The position numbers and the translations under genes are program-made. From contig NZ_JALLIX010000005.1 of the NCBI RefSeq assembly GCF_023242365.1, positions 1-64,000 on the forward strand: a stretch of 64,000 nucleotides of DNA. Reading direction: 5' to 3'. The notes under the pieces are model-generated. The model did no database searches. It saw nothing but the letters and a program-made list of their open reading frames with translations, and was not told the DNA's origin. This document shows, one piece after another, positions 52,120-62,267 of the stretch; position 1 is the stretch's first letter; every line of letters starts with the position of its first letter. The stretch is from Pseudomonas sp. MWU13-2100. Lineage in GTDB: Bacteria; Pseudomonadota; Gammaproteobacteria; Pseudomonadales; Pseudomonadaceae.

Positions 52120-52151
52120 CCGAACGCCGGCTTATAGAAATGCAAATTCTC
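52120..52151 (+). promoter_or_regulatory. Shared 32-base element, copy upstream of the itaconate catabolic operon
   Basis: Begins CCGAACGC and ends AAATTCTC, with AGAA-N7-TTCT dyad inside (AGAAATGCAAATTCT). It lies 62-93 bases before the hydratase start in the divergent LysR promoter region. It matches the element at 57814 at 23 of 32 positions without gaps. Confidence 0.6.
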
Positions 52152-52212
52152 GGAACGGGCTGCACCTTGCATCATCGGTTCATGACAACAACCGGCAAGG
52201 AGGAAACCTTCC

Positions 52213-53040
52213 ATGAGTGCGACGGATCTGAGTGCCTGGCTAGGACGGACCGAAGAAGCCCACGACCAACTGAGCCGTAATCTGCTCAAACGTATCGCCG
52301 CGACTTTTGGCGAATCGACTCCGGTCCATGGCGAGGCGCTGCCGCCGCTGTGGCAATGGTGTTTCTTTCAAGAGCCGGTGGCCGAGACCCTGTTGGGCCC
52401 TGACGGTCACCCGGCCCGTGGTGGCTTCCTGCCGCCTGCGGACAATCGCAATCGCATGTGGGCCGGCGGCCGCCTTGAATTCTTCGAGCACCTGCGTGCC
52501 GGTCACGATGCCACCCGGCTGTCGACCATCAGCCATATCGAGGAAAAGTGGGGGCGCAGCGGTGCCTTGCTGTTTGTCACCGTACGACATGAATACACCC
52601 AGGCCGGCCGGCTGGCGCTTCGCGAAGAGCAGGACATCGTCTACCGCGAACCCACACCGCCGAAGCAGAGCAGCAGCGAAGCGCTGATCCAGGGGGACTG
52701 GCACGAAGCCGTCGAGCCCACACCGACCTTGCTGTTTCGCTACAGCGCCGTGACCTTCAATGGCCATCGCATTCACTACGATTTTCCCTACGTCACCGAC
52801 ACCGAAGGCTATTCGGGTCTGGTGGTGCACGGTCCGATGATCGCCACCCTGAACTTGCGGGCGTTCTGTCGGGCCAATCCGCGGGCGACCCTGCGGCGTT
52901 TTTCCTATCGTGGCGTGCGTCCGTTGATCGCACCGCAACCCTTCGAAGTCGGTGGACGGATCCTCAGCCCCGGGGTTGCCCAGTTGTGGGCCGGCAACGC
53001 CGCTGGCCTGGCCCAGCAGGCTGAAGTGCACTTCGACTAA
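52213..53040 (+). CDS. ich: Itaconyl-CoA hydratase (MaoC/HTD2 fold)
   Basis: 275 residues. Adds water to itaconyl-CoA to give (S)-citramalyl-CoA, the second step of itaconate degradation. Two hotdog-fold halves: an N-terminal part with PLWQWCFFQEP and FLPPADNRNRMWAGGRLEF, and a C-terminal MaoC-like part with FNGHRIHYDFPYVTDTEGYSGLVVHGPM holding the catalytic Asp/His pattern. Strong AAGGAGG ribosome-binding site. The best context match is PA0878. A mesaconyl-C4-CoA hydratase is the alternative for this family. Confidence 0.88.
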   Translation: MSATDLSAWLGRTEEAHDQLSRNLLKRIAATFGESTPVHGEALPPLWQWCFFQEPVAETLLGPDGHPARGGFLPPADNRNRMWAGGRLEFFEHLRAGHDATRLSTISHIEEKWGRSGALLFVTVRHEYTQAGRLALREEQDIVYREPTPPKQSSSEALIQGDWHEAVEPTPTLLFRYSAVTFNGHRIHYDFPYVTDTEGYSGLVVHGPMIATLNLRAFCRANPRATLRRFSYRGVRPLIAPQPFEVGGRILSPGVAQLWAGNAAGLAQQAEVHFD

Positions 53041-53063
53041 CAATAAAAAAGGCCATCAGCCCC

Positions 53064-54227
53064 ATGAATCCGAATAACAACGAAGAACTTAATGCCATTC
53101 GCCAGGGTGTTCGTGCCCTATGCGCTGAATTCGATGCCGTCTACTGGCGCAAGATCGATGAAGAAAAAGGTTTCCCCGATGCCTTCGTCAAGGCGCTGAC
53201 CGACGCCGGCTGGCTGGCGGCGATGATTCCCGCCGAATACGGCGGCTCGGGCCTGGGCCTGGCCGAAGCCTCGGTGATCCTGGAAGAGGTGAACCGTTGT
53301 GGCGGCAACTCCGGCACGGTGCACGGCCAGATGTACAACATGTTCACCCTGTTGCGTCACGGTAGCGCGGCGCAGAAAAGCTTCTACCTGCCCAAGCTGG
53401 CCAGTGGTGAGCTGCGTCTGCAATCGATGGGCGTCACCGAACCCACCACCGGCACAGACACCACCAGAATCAAGACCACCGCGGTCAAGCGCGGCGACAA
53501 GTACGTGATCAATGGGCAGAAGGTCTGGATCTCGCGGGTCCAGCACTCCGACCTGATGATCCTGCTGGCGCGCACTACGCCGCTGGCCGAGGTGCAGAAG
53601 AAATCCGAAGGTATGTCGATTTTCCTGGTGGACCTGCGCGAGGCCATCGGCAACGGCCTGACCGTGCAGCCCATCGCCAACATGGTCAACCACGAGACCA
53701 ACGAGCTGTTCTTCGACAACCTGGAAATCCCCGCTGACAGCCTGATCGGCGAAGAGGGCAAGGGCTTTCGCTACATCCTCGACGGCCTGAATGCCGAGCG
53801 CACGCTGATCGCCGCCGAATGCATCGGAGACGGTCGCTGGTTTATCGAAAAAACCAGCGCCTATGCCCGCGACCGGGTGGTGTTCGGCCGGCCCATCGGG
53901 CAGAACCAGGGCGTGCAGTTCCCGATTGCCGAAGCGCATATCGAGATCGAGGCCGCCGATCTGATGCGCTGGCGTGCCTGCGAGGAGTACGACAGCGGGC
54001 GGAACGCCGGGGCCAGCGCCAACATGGCCAAGTACCTGGCGGCCAAGGCGTCCTGGGAAGCGGCCAACGCCTGCCTGCAGACCCATGGTGGTTTCGGTTT
54101 CGCCTGCGAATACGACGTCGAGCGCAAGTTCCGCGAGACTCGCCTGTACCAGGTGGCGCCGATCTCCACCAACCTGATCCTGTCCTACGTGGCCGAGCAC
54201 CTGCTCGAACTGCCGCGCAGCTTCTGA
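53064..54227 (+). CDS. Acyl-CoA dehydrogenase of the itaconate operon
   Basis: 387 residues. Family marks: LQSMGVTEPTTGTDTTRIKT for flavin and substrate binding, YVINGQKVWISRVQHSDLMILLA, and the C-terminal LQTHGGFGFACEYDVERKFRETRL. It holds the position of PA0879. Its role in itaconate use is not defined; oxidation of a methylsuccinyl-type CoA is one option. Starts 23 bases after the hydratase stop. Confidence 0.92.
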   Translation: MNPNNNEELNAIRQGVRALCAEFDAVYWRKIDEEKGFPDAFVKALTDAGWLAAMIPAEYGGSGLGLAEASVILEEVNRCGGNSGTVHGQMYNMFTLLRHGSAAQKSFYLPKLASGELRLQSMGVTEPTTGTDTTRIKTTAVKRGDKYVINGQKVWISRVQHSDLMILLARTTPLAEVQKKSEGMSIFLVDLREAIGNGLTVQPIANMVNHETNELFFDNLEIPADSLIGEEGKGFRYILDGLNAERTLIAAECIGDGRWFIEKTSAYARDRVVFGRPIGQNQGVQFPIAEAHIEIEAADLMRWRACEEYDSGRNAGASANMAKYLAAKASWEAANACLQTHGGFGFACEYDVERKFRETRLYQVAPISTNLILSYVAEHLLELPRSF

Positions 54228-54237
54228 GGAACCGAGC

Positions 54238-55587
54238 ATGAGCCATACCCAAGCCCTCTGCGAATTCCTCGCCGACCTGCGTTACGAGCAGGTGCCTCAA
54301 ACGGTGTTCGAGCGTACCGAAGACCTGTTCCTCGATTGGTTGGCCTCGGCCCTGGCCAGCCAGGGGGCTCATCCGATTCCGTTGTTCGAGTCCTACGCCT
54401 GCAAGATGGGGCCGGCAAACGGTCCGGCGCGGATCCTGGTCAATGGCCAGGGCAGTTCGGCGTACTTCGCCGCACTGGTGAACGCCGCTTCCTCGCACTT
54501 GGTGGAGCAGGACGACCTGCACAACAGTTCTGTGTTGCACCCGGCCACCGTGGTGTTTCCGGCAGTGCTTGCCGCTGCCCAGGACCTGAACAAATCCGGT
54601 TGTGAATTACTGTTGGCCTCGGTTGCGGGTTACGAAGCGGGGATTCGTATCGGCGAGTTCCTCGGTCGCTCCCACTATCGGATCTTCCACACCACGGCCA
54701 CCGTCGGCACCCTGGCGGCGGCCGTGGCCGTGGGCAAGCTGATGGACTTCGACCAGGAGCAGTTCAGCAATCTGCTGGGCAGCGCCGGCACCCAGGCCGC
54801 CGGGCTCTGGGAGTTCCTTCGCGATGCCGCCGACTCCAAGCAGTTGCACACCGCCAAGGCTGCTGCGGACGGCCTGCTGGCCGCCTACCTGACGGCGGAT
54901 GGCTTGACCGGAGCGCGCAATATTCTTGAAGGCGACCAGGGGCTGGCCGCCGGAATGTCCAGCGATGCCGATCCGGCGAAGCTGTCCGATCGCCTGGGCA
55001 GTCGTTGGGCGCTGGTGGAAACCTCGTTCAAGTTCCATGCCTCCTGCCGCCATACCCATCCGGCCGCCGATGCGCTACTGGCGCTGATGGGGCAGGAAGG
55101 TTTGGGCCACGAACAGATCCGGCATGTGGAAGCCCGTGTGCATCAGGGCGCCATCGATGTGTTGGGGCGGGTCAAGGTGCCGCGAAGCGTGCACCAGGCC
55201 AAGTTCTCCATGAGCACGGTGCTGGGTCTGATCGCCGTGCACGGCAAGGCCGGCCTGCCGGAGTTTCACCAACGGTCATTGACCGATCCGGCCGTGTCGG
55301 CGTTTCGCGAGAAGGTCAGTATGACTCTCGACCCCGAAGTCGATGATGCCTATCCCCAGCGCTGGCTGGGCCGGGTGGTGGTCACCACGGTTGACGGCCG
55401 TACCCTGTACGGCGCCATCAACGAGCCCAAGGGCGATCCCGGCAACAGCCTGTCGCGGGCCGAGCTGGAAGACAAGTTCCGTCGTCTGTTGCAATTCTCC
55501 GGTGCGCGCTCGCCCGAGCAGGCCGAGGGTTTGATCCGTCAGGTCTGGGACCTGCGTAACAGCACTGACTTGAAGGAGCTGCGCTGA
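54238..55587 (+). CDS. MmgE/PrpD family protein
   Basis: 449 residues, typical for the family that includes 2-methylcitrate dehydratase and cis-aconitate decarboxylase. Conserved stretch: LVEQDDLHNSSVLHPATVVFPAVLAAAQ, then ASVAGYEAGIRIG and FKFHASCRHTHPAADALL. Position equals PA0881. A role on itaconate-like diacids is plausible because aconitate decarboxylase, the itaconate-making enzyme, is in the same superfamily. GAGGA precedes the start. Confidence 0.9.
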   Translation: MSHTQALCEFLADLRYEQVPQTVFERTEDLFLDWLASALASQGAHPIPLFESYACKMGPANGPARILVNGQGSSAYFAALVNAASSHLVEQDDLHNSSVLHPATVVFPAVLAAAQDLNKSGCELLLASVAGYEAGIRIGEFLGRSHYRIFHTTATVGTLAAAVAVGKLMDFDQEQFSNLLGSAGTQAAGLWEFLRDAADSKQLHTAKAAADGLLAAYLTADGLTGARNILEGDQGLAAGMSSDADPAKLSDRLGSRWALVETSFKFHASCRHTHPAADALLALMGQEGLGHEQIRHVEARVHQGAIDVLGRVKVPRSVHQAKFSMSTVLGLIAVHGKAGLPEFHQRSLTDPAVSAFREKVSMTLDPEVDDAYPQRWLGRVVVTTVDGRTLYGAINEPKGDPGNSLSRAELEDKFRRLLQFSGARSPEQAEGLIRQVWDLRNSTDLKELR

Positions 55588-56801
55588 TGAATACGGCAGC
55601 AGGCAATACCCCGGCACCGCGCCCGTTGGACGGCATCACGGTGATCAGCCTCGAGCACGCCATTGCCGCGCCGTTCTGCACCCGGCAACTGGCGGATCTG
55701 GGCGCACGGGTGGTGAAGATCGAGCGCCCCGGCAGCGGCGACTTCGCCCGTGGCTATGACGAGCGTGTCCGCGGCCTGGCCTCGCACTTCGTCTGGACCA
55801 ACCGCTCCAAGGAGAGCCTGACCCTGGACCTCAAACAGGATCAGGCCGGCGATATTCTCGAAAATCTGCTGGGGCAGGCCGATGTGCTGGTGCAAAACCT
55901 CGCACCGGGTGCCGCCGCCCGTATGGGCTTGTCCTTCGACGCACTGCACGAGCGCTTTCCACGGCTGATCGTCTGCGATATCTCCGGTTATGGCGAGGGT
56001 GGTCCTTATGAGAAGAAAAAGGCCTACGACCTGTTGATCCAGAGCGAGGGCGGTTTTCTTTCGGTGACCGGCGGGCCGGGCGGGGATGAACTGGCGAAGG
56101 CCGGTTGTTCGATCGCCGATATCTCTGCCGGCATGTACGCCTACAGCGGCATTCTCTCAGCGTTGCTGCTGCGGGAGAAAACCGGGGAGGGCAGCCGCAT
56201 CGACGTCAGCATGCTCGAAAGCCTGGTGGAGTGGATGGGCTACCCGATGTATTACGCCTTCGACGGCGCCGCACCACCGCCACGTGCCGGCGCGGCGCAC
56301 TCGACCATTTATCCCTACGGGCCGTTTCCGGCGGGCGACGGCGGCACGGTGATGCTCGGCTTGCAGAACGAGCGTGAATGGGCGGCGTTCTGCGACAAGG
56401 TGCTGCTGACTCCGGAGTTGGTGCTGGACGAGCGGTTTTCGGCCAACTTCAAGCGTTCGGCCAATCGTGAGGTGTTGCGCCAGATCATCGTCGACAGCTT
56501 TGCCCGGCTCAGCACCGAACAAGTGATTGCCCGGTTGGAAGAGGCGCAGATCGCCAATGCCCGGGTCAATGATATGCAGGGTGTGTGGGACCACCCGCAG
56601 CTCAAGGCCCGTGATGGCTGGCGCGAGGTTGAGAGTCCGGCGGGGAAACTGCCGGCGCTGCTGCCGCCGGCGCGCAATGCGGCGTTTGAGCCACGGATGG
56701 ACGCGGTGCCGGGGTTGGGGGAGCACACCGGGGCGATTCTGAGTGAGTTGGGGGTTTGCGCTGAGGCGGTGGAGCAGTTGCGAGCTGACGGTGTGATCTG
56801 A
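55587..56801 (+). CDS. ict: CaiB/BaiF-type CoA-transferase, probable itaconate CoA-transferase
   Basis: 404 residues, class III CoA-transferase. Visible: LDGITVISLEHAIAAPFCTRQLADLGARVVKIERPGSGDFARGYD and TNRSKESLTLDLKQD, with catalytic Asp expected near GGFLSVTGGPGGDELAKAGCSIADISAGMYAYSGIL. It should move CoA from succinyl-CoA to itaconate, the first step. The start overlaps the PrpD stop by one base (TGATG), so they are translationally coupled. Position equals PA0882. Confidence 0.9.
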   Translation: MNTAAGNTPAPRPLDGITVISLEHAIAAPFCTRQLADLGARVVKIERPGSGDFARGYDERVRGLASHFVWTNRSKESLTLDLKQDQAGDILENLLGQADVLVQNLAPGAAARMGLSFDALHERFPRLIVCDISGYGEGGPYEKKKAYDLLIQSEGGFLSVTGGPGGDELAKAGCSIADISAGMYAYSGILSALLLREKTGEGSRIDVSMLESLVEWMGYPMYYAFDGAAPPPRAGAAHSTIYPYGPFPAGDGGTVMLGLQNEREWAAFCDKVLLTPELVLDERFSANFKRSANREVLRQIIVDSFARLSTEQVIARLEEAQIANARVNDMQGVWDHPQLKARDGWREVESPAGKLPALLPPARNAAFEPRMDAVPGLGEHTGAILSELGVCAEAVEQLRADGVI

Positions 56802-56813
56802 CGCCATGCACCT

Positions 56814-56851
56814 TGTGGCGAGGGGGCTTGCCACCAAACGCACTCGCCACA
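56814..56851. repeat. REP-type hairpin between ict and ccl
   Basis: TGTGGCGAG and CTCGCCACA flank a loop holding GGGGCTTGCC, the core of a Pseudomonas REP. It sits inside the operon and could set relative mRNA stability. Confidence 0.65.
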
Positions 56852-56895
56852 GGTTCATCGTCAACTGAGTCAAATGAATTAAAAAGGAACACAGC

Positions 56896-57708
56896 ATGTC
56901 CTCATCCATAGCCCGCTCCGCGCTCTTCGTGCCCGGCAGTCGTCCCGAGCGTTTCGCCAAGGCCCTGGCCAGCGGTGCCGACGCGGTGATCGTCGACTTC
57001 GAGGATGCCGTCGAGGAGCCGCTCAAGCGAATCGCCCGTGAGTATCTAGGGCAGTTCCTCTGCGCCAATTCCCAGGCCCGGGTCCTGGTGCGGGTCAATG
57101 CCCCGGACCACGCCGAACACAGCGCCGACCTGGGGTTCTGCAAACAACACCCTGGCGTCAGCGGCGTGCTGCTGCCCAAGGTCGAGAACGCGGCCCAGGT
57201 CGCTGCCGTGGCGACGACGGGCAAACCCGTCTGGCCGATCATTGAAAGTGCCCGGGGGTTGTTGAACCTGGCGGGGATCGCCAGCGCCCCAGGCGTCGAG
57301 CGCCTGTCCTTCGGTGGCCTGGACCTGGCCCTGGACCTCAATCTGAGCAGCGGCTCGGATGCCGCGCAGTTCGCCCTCGACCAGGCCCGCCTGGCGCTGA
57401 TCGTGCATTCGCGCGGCGCTGGCCTGGTCGCGCCACTGGACGGCGTACACCCGGCCATTGACGATCCTGAGGGTTTGCGCCGCTCGATCCGCCATGCCTA
57501 CGAGATGGGCTTTGCCGGCGCGTTGTGCATTCACCCCCGACAGGTGCCGGTGATCCACGCCGCCCTGGCGCCGAGCGCCGAAGACCTGGCCTGGGCCCGG
57601 CGCGTGGTAGACGCCGGCAGCGACGGCGCTGGGGCCTATCAGGTCGACGGGCAGATGGTCGATGCGCCGGTCTTGTTGCGCGCACGCCGCTTGTTGGCCC
57701 TGGCGTAG
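56896..57708 (+). CDS. ccl: (S)-Citramalyl-CoA lyase (CitE/HpcH family)
   Basis: 270 residues. Splits citramalyl-CoA into acetyl-CoA and pyruvate, completing itaconate degradation. The CitE signature is clear: SALFVPGSRPERFAKALASGADAVIVDFEDAVEE, LPKVENAAQV, IIESARGLLNL, and LSFGGLDLALDL for magnesium and substrate. AAAAGGAA precedes the ATG. Position equals PA0883. Confidence 0.9.
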   Translation: MSSSIARSALFVPGSRPERFAKALASGADAVIVDFEDAVEEPLKRIAREYLGQFLCANSQARVLVRVNAPDHAEHSADLGFCKQHPGVSGVLLPKVENAAQVAAVATTGKPVWPIIESARGLLNLAGIASAPGVERLSFGGLDLALDLNLSSGSDAAQFALDQARLALIVHSRGAGLVAPLDGVHPAIDDPEGLRRSIRHAYEMGFAGALCIHPRQVPVIHAALAPSAEDLAWARRVVDAGSDGAGAYQVDGQMVDAPVLLRARRLLALA

Positions 57709-57813
57709 GCCATAACCGCGGCAACGACAGGCAGATCCTTAGCCGATAAGCGGATGCCTCGTCGTACTCAACCTTCGGCAATGAATCCAGGGTTTGCGTA
57801 GCGTTCACCGGAG

Positions 57814-57845
57814 CCGAACGCGGGTACTCAGAATTCGAAATTCTC
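57814..57845 (+). promoter_or_regulatory. Shared 32-base element, copy upstream of the TRAP transporter operon
   Basis: Same length and flanks as the element at 52120 (CCGAACGC ... AAATTCTC), with AGAATTCGAAATTCT as the inner dyad. It lies 57-88 bases before dctP, almost the same distance as the first copy from its gene. Confidence 0.6.
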
Positions 57846-57862
57846 TATATGCATGGCTTTAG

Positions 57863-58888
<1,026 letters not shown>

Positions 58889-58912
58889 CGGTGGTTGCGA
58901 ACACAGAACGCC

Positions 58913-59276
58913 TGTAGGAGCGCCGGTCGGCGCTCGGTTGTCGGCGATGGCGACCGGATAAGCGATGCAGGGCTCACGGGCCTCTTCGCGGGCAAGCTCC
59001 GCTCCCACAAGGGTTCTGTGTCGAACAGCAGATTTGCATACGACACAGATCTTGTAGGAGCGCCGGTCGGCGCTCGGTTGTCGGCGATGGCGATCGGATA
59101 AGCGATGCAGGGCTCACGGGCCTCTTCGCGGGCAAGCTCCGCTCCCACAAGGGTTCTGTGTCGAACAGCAGATTTGCATACGACACAGATCTTGTAGGAG
59201 CGCCGGTCGGCGCTCGGTTGTCGGCGATGGCGACCGGATAAGCGATGCAAGGCTCACGGGCCTCTTCGCCAGCAAG
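58913..59276. repeat. Tandem 140-bp repeat, 2.6 copies, of REP-like units
   Basis: Units begin with TGTAGGAGCGCCGGTCGGCG at 58913, 59053 and 59193, an exact 140-base period. The third copy is cut after about 83 bases. Copies one and two are nearly identical; one difference is GCGACCGG versus GCGATCGG. Each full unit carries two hairpins, including the REP core CGGGCAAGCTCCGCTCCCACA. It occupies most of the 475-base gap between dctP and dctQ and contains no gene. Confidence 0.9.
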
Positions 59277-59363
59277 CCTGCAAGAAATCGTGTCCGGCTT
59301 TGTTTGATCGGCATCGCGGCCCACGCCCCGGTCCACCCTTTTCCATTTCGCGGAGTCTTGTCC

Positions 59364-60002
59364 ATGCAAACGCAACCATTGCGGCGTATCTGGGAACATT
59401 TCGAGGAAGGCTTTATCGCCTTCCTGCTGGCAGCCATGACGCTGGTGACCTTCGTCTATGTGATGGCCAACAACATCTACACGCTGTTCTTCAACCTGGC
59501 CGACCGCTGGGCCTGGAGCCGCGGCTTCTTCAACAGCCTGGGCGACGCCACCATGACCGTGGCCCAGGACATGACCTGGAGCGTGGCCCTGACCAGGGCC
59601 ATGTTCGGCTGGCTGATCTTCTTCGGTGTCTCCTACGGCGTGCGTACCGCCGGCCACCTCGGAGTCGACGCCCTGGTCAAGCTGTCCCCGCGTCCGGTGC
59701 AACGCTACCTGGCGATGCTCGCCTGCGCCTGTTGCCTGGCCTACGCCGGGCTGTTCATGGTGGCCAGTTACAAGTGGCTGAGCGCGGTGCTCGTCGCCGG
59801 GATCGGCGCCGAGGACCTCGACCAGTACGGGATCAAGGTCGGCTACATCGTGCTGATCGTGCCGGTGGGCTTTGCCCTGGTGCTGATCCGCTACCTGGAA
59901 ATCTTCTACCGCATTTTCACCCGTCGTCAGGTCGGATTGGGCCTGGCCGATGAAGCCGGCGAAGCGAGCAAGCTGGCGAGTGAACACAAGGAGCAGCGCT
60001 GA
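59364..60002 (+). CDS. dctQ: TRAP transporter small permease (DctQ)
   Basis: 212 residues with four membrane segments, the family plan (FIAFLLAAMTLVTFVYVMANNIY first; GVRTAGHLGVDAL in the second loop). The frame opens at 59304, but ATG 59364 with CGGAG upstream matches the usual N-terminus. Ends with the start of dctM (TGATG overlap). Confidence 0.92.
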   Translation: MQTQPLRRIWEHFEEGFIAFLLAAMTLVTFVYVMANNIYTLFFNLADRWAWSRGFFNSLGDATMTVAQDMTWSVALTRAMFGWLIFFGVSYGVRTAGHLGVDALVKLSPRPVQRYLAMLACACCLAYAGLFMVASYKWLSAVLVAGIGAEDLDQYGIKVGYIVLIVPVGFALVLIRYLEIFYRIFTRRQVGLGLADEAGEASKLASEHKEQR

Positions 60003-61285
60003 TGGCCGTTCTCTGTCTGTTTCTGCTGTTGTTCACCTTCATGTTCCTCGGTGTTCCGATCGCGATTTCCCTGGGCCTGTCCGGCGCGGTGTCGATCCTG
60101 ATCTTCAGCCAGGATTCCCTCAGTTCCCTGGCGATCAAGCTGTTCGAGACCTCGGACGCCTATACCTTCCTGGCGATTCCGTTCTTCCTGTTGTCGGGGG
60201 CCTTCATGACCACCGGCGGCGTGGCCAAGCGCCTGATCGATTTCGCCAACGCATGTGTCGGGCATATTCGCGGCGGCCTGGCGATCGCCGCCGTACTGGC
60301 TTGCATGCTGTTCGCCGCCTTGTCCGGTTCCTCGCCGGCAACCGTGGCGGCGGTGGGCTCCATCGCGGTGGCGGGCATGGTCCGTTCGGGTTATCCGAAG
60401 GCGTTCGGCGCCGGGATCATCTGCAACGCCGGAACCCTGGGCATCCTGATTCCCCCCTCCATCGTCATGGTGGTGTACTCGGCGGCAACGGAAACCTCGG
60501 TGGGCAAGCTGTTCATGGCCGGGGTGATCCCCGGGCTGCTACTGGGCCTGATGCTGATGGTGGCGATCTACATCGTGGCACGGATCAAGAAGTTGCCGGC
60601 CCAGCCGCGGGCGACCTTTCGCGAGTGGTTGACGGCGGCGCGCCGGGCCTTCTGGGGCTTGCTGTTGCTGGTGATCATCCTTGGCGGGATCTACAGCGGC
60701 CTGTTCACCCCGACTGAAGCGGCAGCAGTGGCAGCGGTGTATTCGGCGTTTGTCGCCTTGTTCATCTACAAGGACATGAAGATCCGCGATTGTCCCAAAG
60801 TGCTGATGGAGTCCGGTCGGTTGGCGATCATGCTGATGTTCATCATCGCTAACGCCATCCTGTTCGCCCATGTGTTGACCACCGAACAGATCCCGCAGCA
60901 GATCACCAACTGGGTGGTGTCCGAGGGGTTGACGCCGATCGGCTTCCTGATGATGGTCAACGTGGTGTTGCTGGTGGCCGGTAGCTTTATGGAACCATCG
61001 GCCATCGTGCTGATCCTGGCGCCGATTTTCTTTCCGATTGCGGTGAAGCTGGGGATCGATCCGATTCACCTGGGCATCGTCATGGTGGTGAACATGGAAA
61101 TCGGCCTGGTGCATCCTCCGGTGGGGTTGAACCTGTTCGTGACCTCGGCGGTGACCGGGCTGAGCCTGGGGCAGACCATTCGCGCGGCGTTGCCGTGGTT
61201 GATGATCCTGCTGGCGTTCCTGATTCTGGTGACCTACGTGCCAATGATCTCGTTGACGCTGCCACATTGGTTGGGTATGCCGTGA
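60002..61285 (+). CDS. dctM: TRAP transporter large permease (DctM)
   Basis: 427 residues, about 12 membrane segments. Family motifs: FLGVPIAISLGLSGA, FLAIPFFLLSGAFMTTGGVAKRLIDF, ALSGSSPATVAAVGSIA, and the C-terminal EIGLVHPPVGLNLFVTSAVTG. Starts with a one-base overlap with dctQ, so the two membrane subunits are coupled in translation. Together with DctP it makes a sodium-driven diacid importer, probably for itaconate here. Confidence 0.95.
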   Translation: MAVLCLFLLLFTFMFLGVPIAISLGLSGAVSILIFSQDSLSSLAIKLFETSDAYTFLAIPFFLLSGAFMTTGGVAKRLIDFANACVGHIRGGLAIAAVLACMLFAALSGSSPATVAAVGSIAVAGMVRSGYPKAFGAGIICNAGTLGILIPPSIVMVVYSAATETSVGKLFMAGVIPGLLLGLMLMVAIYIVARIKKLPAQPRATFREWLTAARRAFWGLLLLVIILGGIYSGLFTPTEAAAVAAVYSAFVALFIYKDMKIRDCPKVLMESGRLAIMLMFIIANAILFAHVLTTEQIPQQITNWVVSEGLTPIGFLMMVNVVLLVAGSFMEPSAIVLILAPIFFPIAVKLGIDPIHLGIVMVVNMEIGLVHPPVGLNLFVTSAVTGLSLGQTIRAALPWLMILLAFLILVTYVPMISLTLPHWLGMP

Positions 61286-61311
61286 TGCAGATCTGAAGTC
61301 GAGCACTGTTT

Positions 61312-61445
61312 TGTGGCGAGCGGGCTTGCCCGCGCCGGGGCGCGAAGCGCCCCTGAAATCAGCTGATTCATTGTGTCAGGTGCAATGCAATCCCAGGTTC
61401 TACGACTGCTTCGCAGCCGTACACGGGCAAGCCCCCTCGCCACAG
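61312..61445. repeat. REP doublet after the TRAP operon
   Basis: TGTGGCGAGCGGGCTTGCCC at 61312 faces GGGCAAGCCCCCTCGCCACA ending at 61445, with two further small hairpins (GGGGCGCGAAGCGCCCC and CGACTGCTTCGCAGCCG) between. This is a typical paired REP arrangement of Pseudomonas. Confidence 0.85.
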
Positions 61446-61526
61446 GACTGCGCACGGCGGCGGATAGCGCGACGGCAATGATCGTCAGTGCCGTCAGCTC
61501 ACATACAAACTGTGGCAGGCCTGCTC

Positions 61527-62264
61527 TTAACTGTCCCTGTGCGCCCCCGTCACCGGCAGACGACTGCCGAGGCGATAACGCGAAGAGGGATGGGTCAGGC
61601 GAACATAGGTGACGATCTTGTTCTGGCTCCAGGTCCGTCGTACCAGGATCAGGCACGGCTCCAGGGTATCGATCTGCATATGCTTGCTTTCGTCGCTGCT
61701 GGGGTGGCCGGCCTCGACAATATGCTCCATTTCGTCGGGGCGAATGACCTGCAACAGGTAGCGCGCCGGCTGCAACTGTTCGCCGAAGTCCTGCTGCAGG
61801 AAATCCGGTACCAGTTCGGGATTGACGTAGCGGTCCTCGAACTGTACCGGCACGCCTTCTTCGCTGTGCACGCAGATCAGGTGAAATACCGACGAGCCGG
61901 TGGGCAGTGCCAGGGCGGCGGCCACCGGCATCGAGGCCGCTTCGCGGCCCAGGTGCAGGACCCGGCAGGAATAGCTGTGCCCGCGGGCGATGATTTCGTC
62001 GGCGATATTGGTGATGCGCAGCAGGTTCGATTGCGGCTTGCTTTCGGCCACGAAGGTGCCGACGCCGGAGATCCGCAACAGATGACCTTCCTCCGTCAGC
62101 TCGCGCAAGGCCCGGTTGACGGTCATGCGCGAAATGCCCAGCTCCTGCACCAGGCGATTCTCCGAGGGAATCAAGTCGCCAGGCTTCCATTCGCCGCTGC
62201 GCAGCTTGTCTTGCACAAAGTCCTTCGCGCGCCGATAGAGGGCTTGCGGTGCATTTTTGATCAT
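61527..62264 (-). CDS. GntR-family regulator, HutC type
   Basis: 245 residues. GntR HTH: YRRAKDFVQDKLRSGEWKPGDLIPSENRLVQELGISRMTVNRALRELTEEGHL, then a UTRA effector domain (from ~90, HLGREAASMPVAAAL, FEDRYVN). UTRA members of the HutC group sense urocanate or similar small molecules. It starts 3 bases after the HisC stop, in an operon with an aminotransferase and an ABC ATPase, which fits control of amino-acid or imidazole use. Confidence 0.9.
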   Translation of the reverse strand: MIKNAPQALYRRAKDFVQDKLRSGEWKPGDLIPSENRLVQELGISRMTVNRALRELTEEGHLLRISGVGTFVAESKPQSNLLRITNIADEIIARGHSYSCRVLHLGREAASMPVAAALALPTGSSVFHLICVHSEEGVPVQFEDRYVNPELVPDFLQQDFGEQLQPARYLLQVIRPDEMEHIVEAGHPSSDESKHMQIDTLEPCLILVRRTWSQNKIVTYVRLTHPSSRYRLGSRLPVTGAHRDS

Positions 62265-62267
62265 GGG

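Noticed and set aside
58913..59276. CRISPR array
   Set aside because: The period is 140 bases with near-identical whole units and no variable spacers; the units contain REP hairpins.
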